Assembly (NCBI GenBank): GCA_963667535.2
Contig: CAXXDU010000002.1
Span: 1,488,001 to 1,552,000, forward strand
Direction of reading: 5' to 3'
DNA from: UBA5614 sp963667535
Lineage (GTDB): Bacteria; Cloacimonadota; Cloacimonadia; Cloacimonadales; Cloacimonadaceae
DNA: 64,000 bases
This document shows positions 61,633 to 64,000 of this stretch, one piece after another; position 1 is the first letter of the stretch, and every line of letters starts with the position of its first letter. Under the pieces are notes generated by a model, which saw nothing but the letters and a program-made list of their open reading frames with translations, ran no database searches and was not told the DNA's origin. Position numbers and translations under genes: made by a program.

Positions 61633-62343
61633 ATGAATAATGAGATTCAACAAATTAGGGTACTTTTGGATAAAATGGAACAATCTTCAAAGGGTGAGGA
61701 AGAAAAAACAATTAAAGAGTCATTTAATTACTTGGAATTGCCGGAATTAATTTCATCGATAGTTGATTATCTTCAGCCCTTACTATCTCCATATGAAGTT
61801 AGTATATTCTGGTTTCTGTTTAGGCATAGTATTGTTGAAAAAGGTGATGTAAATCTAAGGGTAAGTAATACATTGATTGGTAAGTCTATTGGATCAAAAT
61901 TTAAAGGGTCTGATTCAAAAAAATCTTTATGTGATAAAACTGTCCAAGATAATCTGAGAAGTCTTGAAGAAAAGGGAGTTATAAAGAAAGCTGGCGATAC
62001 TAATAGAGATGGTACATTGTACAGAATTTACTTACCAGAAGAAATAGAGATTTGTAGAAATAGAATGAAGGAGTCTCAAACAACAGAAACTGCGAATGTC
62101 AACTTTGAAAAAGAAGCCGATTTCTATAATATCAAAGAAAACATACTCAAAGTATTTGAAAGAGATGGTTATAGATGTTATAAATGCGATAAGTTGCTAA
62201 CAAGATTCAGCGCTACATTGGATCATATAGAGCCAGTTAGCAAAGGTGGAGATAACTCCCTTGACAATCTAAGAACAGCCTGTTTGCATTGTAATTCTCA
62301 AAGAGGGAATAAACCACTACAAGAGTTTCTTGAGAAGGAGTAG
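61633..62343 (+). CDS. winged-helix HNH endonuclease
   Basis: 236 residues. Residues about 50-140 resemble the helix-turn-helix of replication-initiator-like proteins (LSPYEVSIFWFLFRHS, then CDKTVQDNLRSLEEKGVIKK and a GTLYRIYLP wing). A charged linker follows, and about 175-236 is an HNH nuclease: CYKCDKLL, ATLDHIEPVSKGGDNSLDNL, TACLHCNSQRGNKP, with the zinc-binding CXXC pairs and catalytic DHI. AT-rich by eye compared with neighbours. The next gene begins 8 nt later, so the two form a unit. Could be a DNA-targeting nuclease of a defence or mobile module; no mobility gene is adjacent. Confidence 0.82.
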   Translation: MNNEIQQIRVLLDKMEQSSKGEEEKTIKESFNYLELPELISSIVDYLQPLLSPYEVSIFWFLFRHSIVEKGDVNLRVSNTLIGKSIGSKFKGSDSKKSLCDKTVQDNLRSLEEKGVIKKAGDTNRDGTLYRIYLPEEIEICRNRMKESQTTETANVNFEKEADFYNIKENILKVFERDGYRCYKCDKLLTRFSATLDHIEPVSKGGDNSLDNLRTACLHCNSQRGNKPLQEFLEKE

Positions 62344-62351
62344 AATCCTTT

Positions 62352-63068
62352 ATGGTAAAGGTTTCAATCAAAATTGATTATATCCGTAAAGAGTCAGATA
62401 AAGAAAAAAACAATATTGTTACACTTGTATTACTAATTGATTTGTTTTTATTTATTTCATCAATCCTGCTCTTCTTATTGCTAAAATCTTTTGAGGAATT
62501 AGCAATTTACATATCTATCGTATTCTACTTTACTATATTCGCAAGGTCTATAGTTCAATTAATGAGAAGCGGGAATTATTATGACAAAATGCTTCCGATT
62601 GATGATGTTAAACTATGGGAAAAGGTCAAACTTATTACAAATTTGTGGATTAATTCGCTTGTGGGGTTTTATCCTATTGTGTTAGAAGATAGCACAGAAA
62701 TTTATATGGGTAATGGGAAAGAGTGTAAACCCGATATAAGTTGTTTAATTTATAGATTTCATTTCAATACTCTTTACCCTATGTTACTTGGATTTATAGA
62801 ATTATATGTCTATCCTTGGTTATTAATAACACACCATATAGACTATATCTGGATATATATTGGTTTTAAGACAATAGCACAATGGGATAAATGGAAAACT
62901 CACAGAAGCTCATTTTATACTTATTTAATAGGGAATGTTCTAATTGTGCTTGCAGCATTTCTGCTGGCAAGTTGGTTCAATAATACGAACATACCCTTTT
63001 TAAGTTCTATAGAGCAATTTCTTCCGAGTTGTAAATGGGGTACAATAAACTGCATTAACAATTACTAA
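62352..63068 (+). CDS. multi-pass membrane protein paired with the HNH nuclease
   Basis: 238 residues. Two N-terminal membrane helices (about 22-46 and 50-70), a soluble loop (about 75-135, with EIYMGNGKECKPDISC), then helices at about 140-165, 168-185 and 195-215. AT-rich like the HNH gene. No family recognised. The 8-nt gap to the HNH gene indicates coupled expression. A membrane effector or anchor role is a guess from context only. Confidence 0.65.
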   Translation: MVKVSIKIDYIRKESDKEKNNIVTLVLLIDLFLFISSILLFLLLKSFEELAIYISIVFYFTIFARSIVQLMRSGNYYDKMLPIDDVKLWEKVKLITNLWINSLVGFYPIVLEDSTEIYMGNGKECKPDISCLIYRFHFNTLYPMLLGFIELYVYPWLLITHHIDYIWIYIGFKTIAQWDKWKTHRSSFYTYLIGNVLIVLAAFLLASWFNNTNIPFLSSIEQFLPSCKWGTINCINNY

Positions 63069-63093
63069 TTGAAAAGGCATATAGCGAATTTCC

Positions 63094-63122
63094 TTGACAC
63101 CCACCTTTGTTTAAAATATCAT
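63094..63122 (+). promoter_or_regulatory. promoter of the urocanate hydratase gene
   Basis: TTGACA at 63094-63099, 17-nt spacer, TATCAT at 63117-63122; about 70 nt of leader before the ATG. Confidence 0.6.
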
Positions 63123-63195
63123 AAAACAAAAGAAGTATATCCATAAAAACACGGTTGAATATCGTGCTAAATTCACATTACGATAGGAGAAATAC

Positions 63196-64000
63196 ATGTC
63201 ACTTAACAATCCTATAAATATACAATTACCGGATAGCTTGCCACCGATAAAGTCATTTGAAGCGGGGATACGCAGAGCGCCGAACAGAGGTCTTGCTCTT
63301 AACCAAAAAGAGATTGGTATTGCCCTCAAAAATGCGCTGAGATATATCCCTAAACACTTACATGCGGAGCTGGCTGCTGAGTTTCTGGAAGAGCTACAGA
63401 CGATGGGGCGCATTTATGGTTACCGCTACAGACCGGCTGGCAAAATTACAGGCAAAGCGATTGATCAATACAAAGGCAGTGCTGCCGGCAGGGCTTTGCA
63501 GGTAATGATAGACAACAATCTCGATTTTGAAATAGCTTTATATCCTTATGAACTGGTCACTTATGGTGAAACAGGGCAGGTGTGTCAAAACTGGATGCAA
63601 TACAATCTGATTAAACAATATCTGGAGGTGATGACCGATGAGCAGACTTTGGTCATGTCGTCGGGACATCCATTGGGACTGTTTCCCAGCAAAGCTGATG
63701 CACCGAGAGTTATCTCTACCAATGGTTTAGTCATAGGTAAATGGGATAATCCCGAGGAATTCAAACGTCTCACAGCGTTGGGAGTAGCCAATTACGGACA
63801 AATGACAGCCGGCGGCTGGATGTATATAGGACCGCAAGGCATCGTGCATGGCACATTCTTAACCTTACTCAATGCGGGTAGAAAATATCTCGGCATTGCT
63901 GAAGACAAGGATTTAGCCGGCGTGTTATACATTACATCCGGTTTGGGTGGCATGAGTGGCGCTCAGGCTAAAGCTGTGGAAATAGCGGGTGGAATCGGTG
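63196..64000 (+). CDS. hutU: urocanate hydratase, N-terminal part (cut by window edge)
   Basis: 268 codons are visible from ATG 63196 (ribosome-binding site aggag) and the frame is open at the window end. FEAGIRRAPNRGLALNQKE, ALRYIPKHLH, YRYRPAGKITGKAID, TYGETGQVCQNWMQY, MSSGHPLGLFPS, ALGVANYGQMTAGGWMYIGP and HGTFLTLLNAGRKYLG are urocanase segments; SGLGGMSGAQAKA leads into the NAD-binding domain. Converts urocanate to imidazolone propionate in histidine degradation. It has its own promoter and probably heads a histidine-catabolism unit to the right. Confidence 0.95.
   Translation, partial: MSLNNPINIQLPDSLPPIKSFEAGIRRAPNRGLALNQKEIGIALKNALRYIPKHLHAELAAEFLEELQTMGRIYGYRYRPAGKITGKAIDQYKGSAAGRALQVMIDNNLDFEIALYPYELVTYGETGQVCQNWMQYNLIKQYLEVMTDEQTLVMSSGHPLGLFPSKADAPRVISTNGLVIGKWDNPEEFKRLTALGVANYGQMTAGGWMYIGPQGIVHGTFLTLLNAGRKYLGIAEDKDLAGVLYITSGLGGMSGAQAKAVEIAGGIG

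Overview
The window reads as a chromosomal segment of a Gram-negative, strictly anaerobic fermenter of the FCB group, most likely Candidatus Cloacimonadota (WWE1). This is inferred from the combination of features, not from a database match. It encodes outer-membrane barrels and a RlpA protein (diderm envelope), many secreted proteins ending in a Bacteroidota-type C-terminal sorting tail (YPNPF ... IYN.KGQ.I ... W.G.D..G ... SGIYF..L), a large NAD-linked [FeFe]-hydrogenase operon with HydG elsewhere, and the start of urocanate hydratase, consistent with amino-acid fermentation. No phage structural genes, plasmid functions or CRISPR array are visible.

Layout. 1-8.4 kb: two secreted proteins, one with four FGE-sulfatase-like domains, followed by a decayed Mu-like transposon that has cut into a third secreted-protein gene. 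8.6-10.8 kb: outer-membrane barrel and a tail-bearing secreted protein. 11-14.6 kb: soluble TPR histidine kinase, an alpha-toroid-like protein and a GNAT acetyltransferase. 14.7-25.2 kb: twelve minus-strand genes forming one hydrogenase operon: a sensory module first (DRTGG, RsbT-like ATPase, HydS-like [FeFe] protein, second DRTGG, PHP phosphoesterase), then the catalytic module (two NuoE-like, two NuoF-like, a cysteine-free HndB-like subunit, a second ATPase, and HydA), closed by a terminator. 25.5-29.5 kb: two tandem secreted RCC1-type repeat proteins. 29.5-31 kb: a gene-free stretch full of palindromic repeats. 31-39 kb: ankyrin protein, Omp28-like protein, D-aminopeptidase, PsuG, RlpA, secreted endonuclease I. 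39.3-48.5 kb: a lipoprotein and housekeeping genes (L27, L21, RNase G, SppA, tRNA-Ser, PurH, YihY, MacB-type exporter). 49-51 kb: HydG and the TM1266-type hydrogenase regulator. 51.1-55.1 kb: a 1304-residue split nucleotidyl cyclase with P-loop ATPase and TPRs, laid out like animal soluble adenylyl cyclase. 55.4-63.1 kb: secreted proteins, an S41 peptidase, small unknowns, and an HNH nuclease next to a membrane protein. 63.2-64 kb: urocanate hydratase, cut by the window edge.

The most unexpected non-coding signal is a set of six intergenic arrays built from 11-nt units, five of them with dyad symmetry. They differ in sequence but share the exact period. Three other short repeat families also recur between genes: GTCATTCC...GGAATCC palindromes, GGTTAC..GCCTC..GTGACC hairpins and 22-nt palindromic units.
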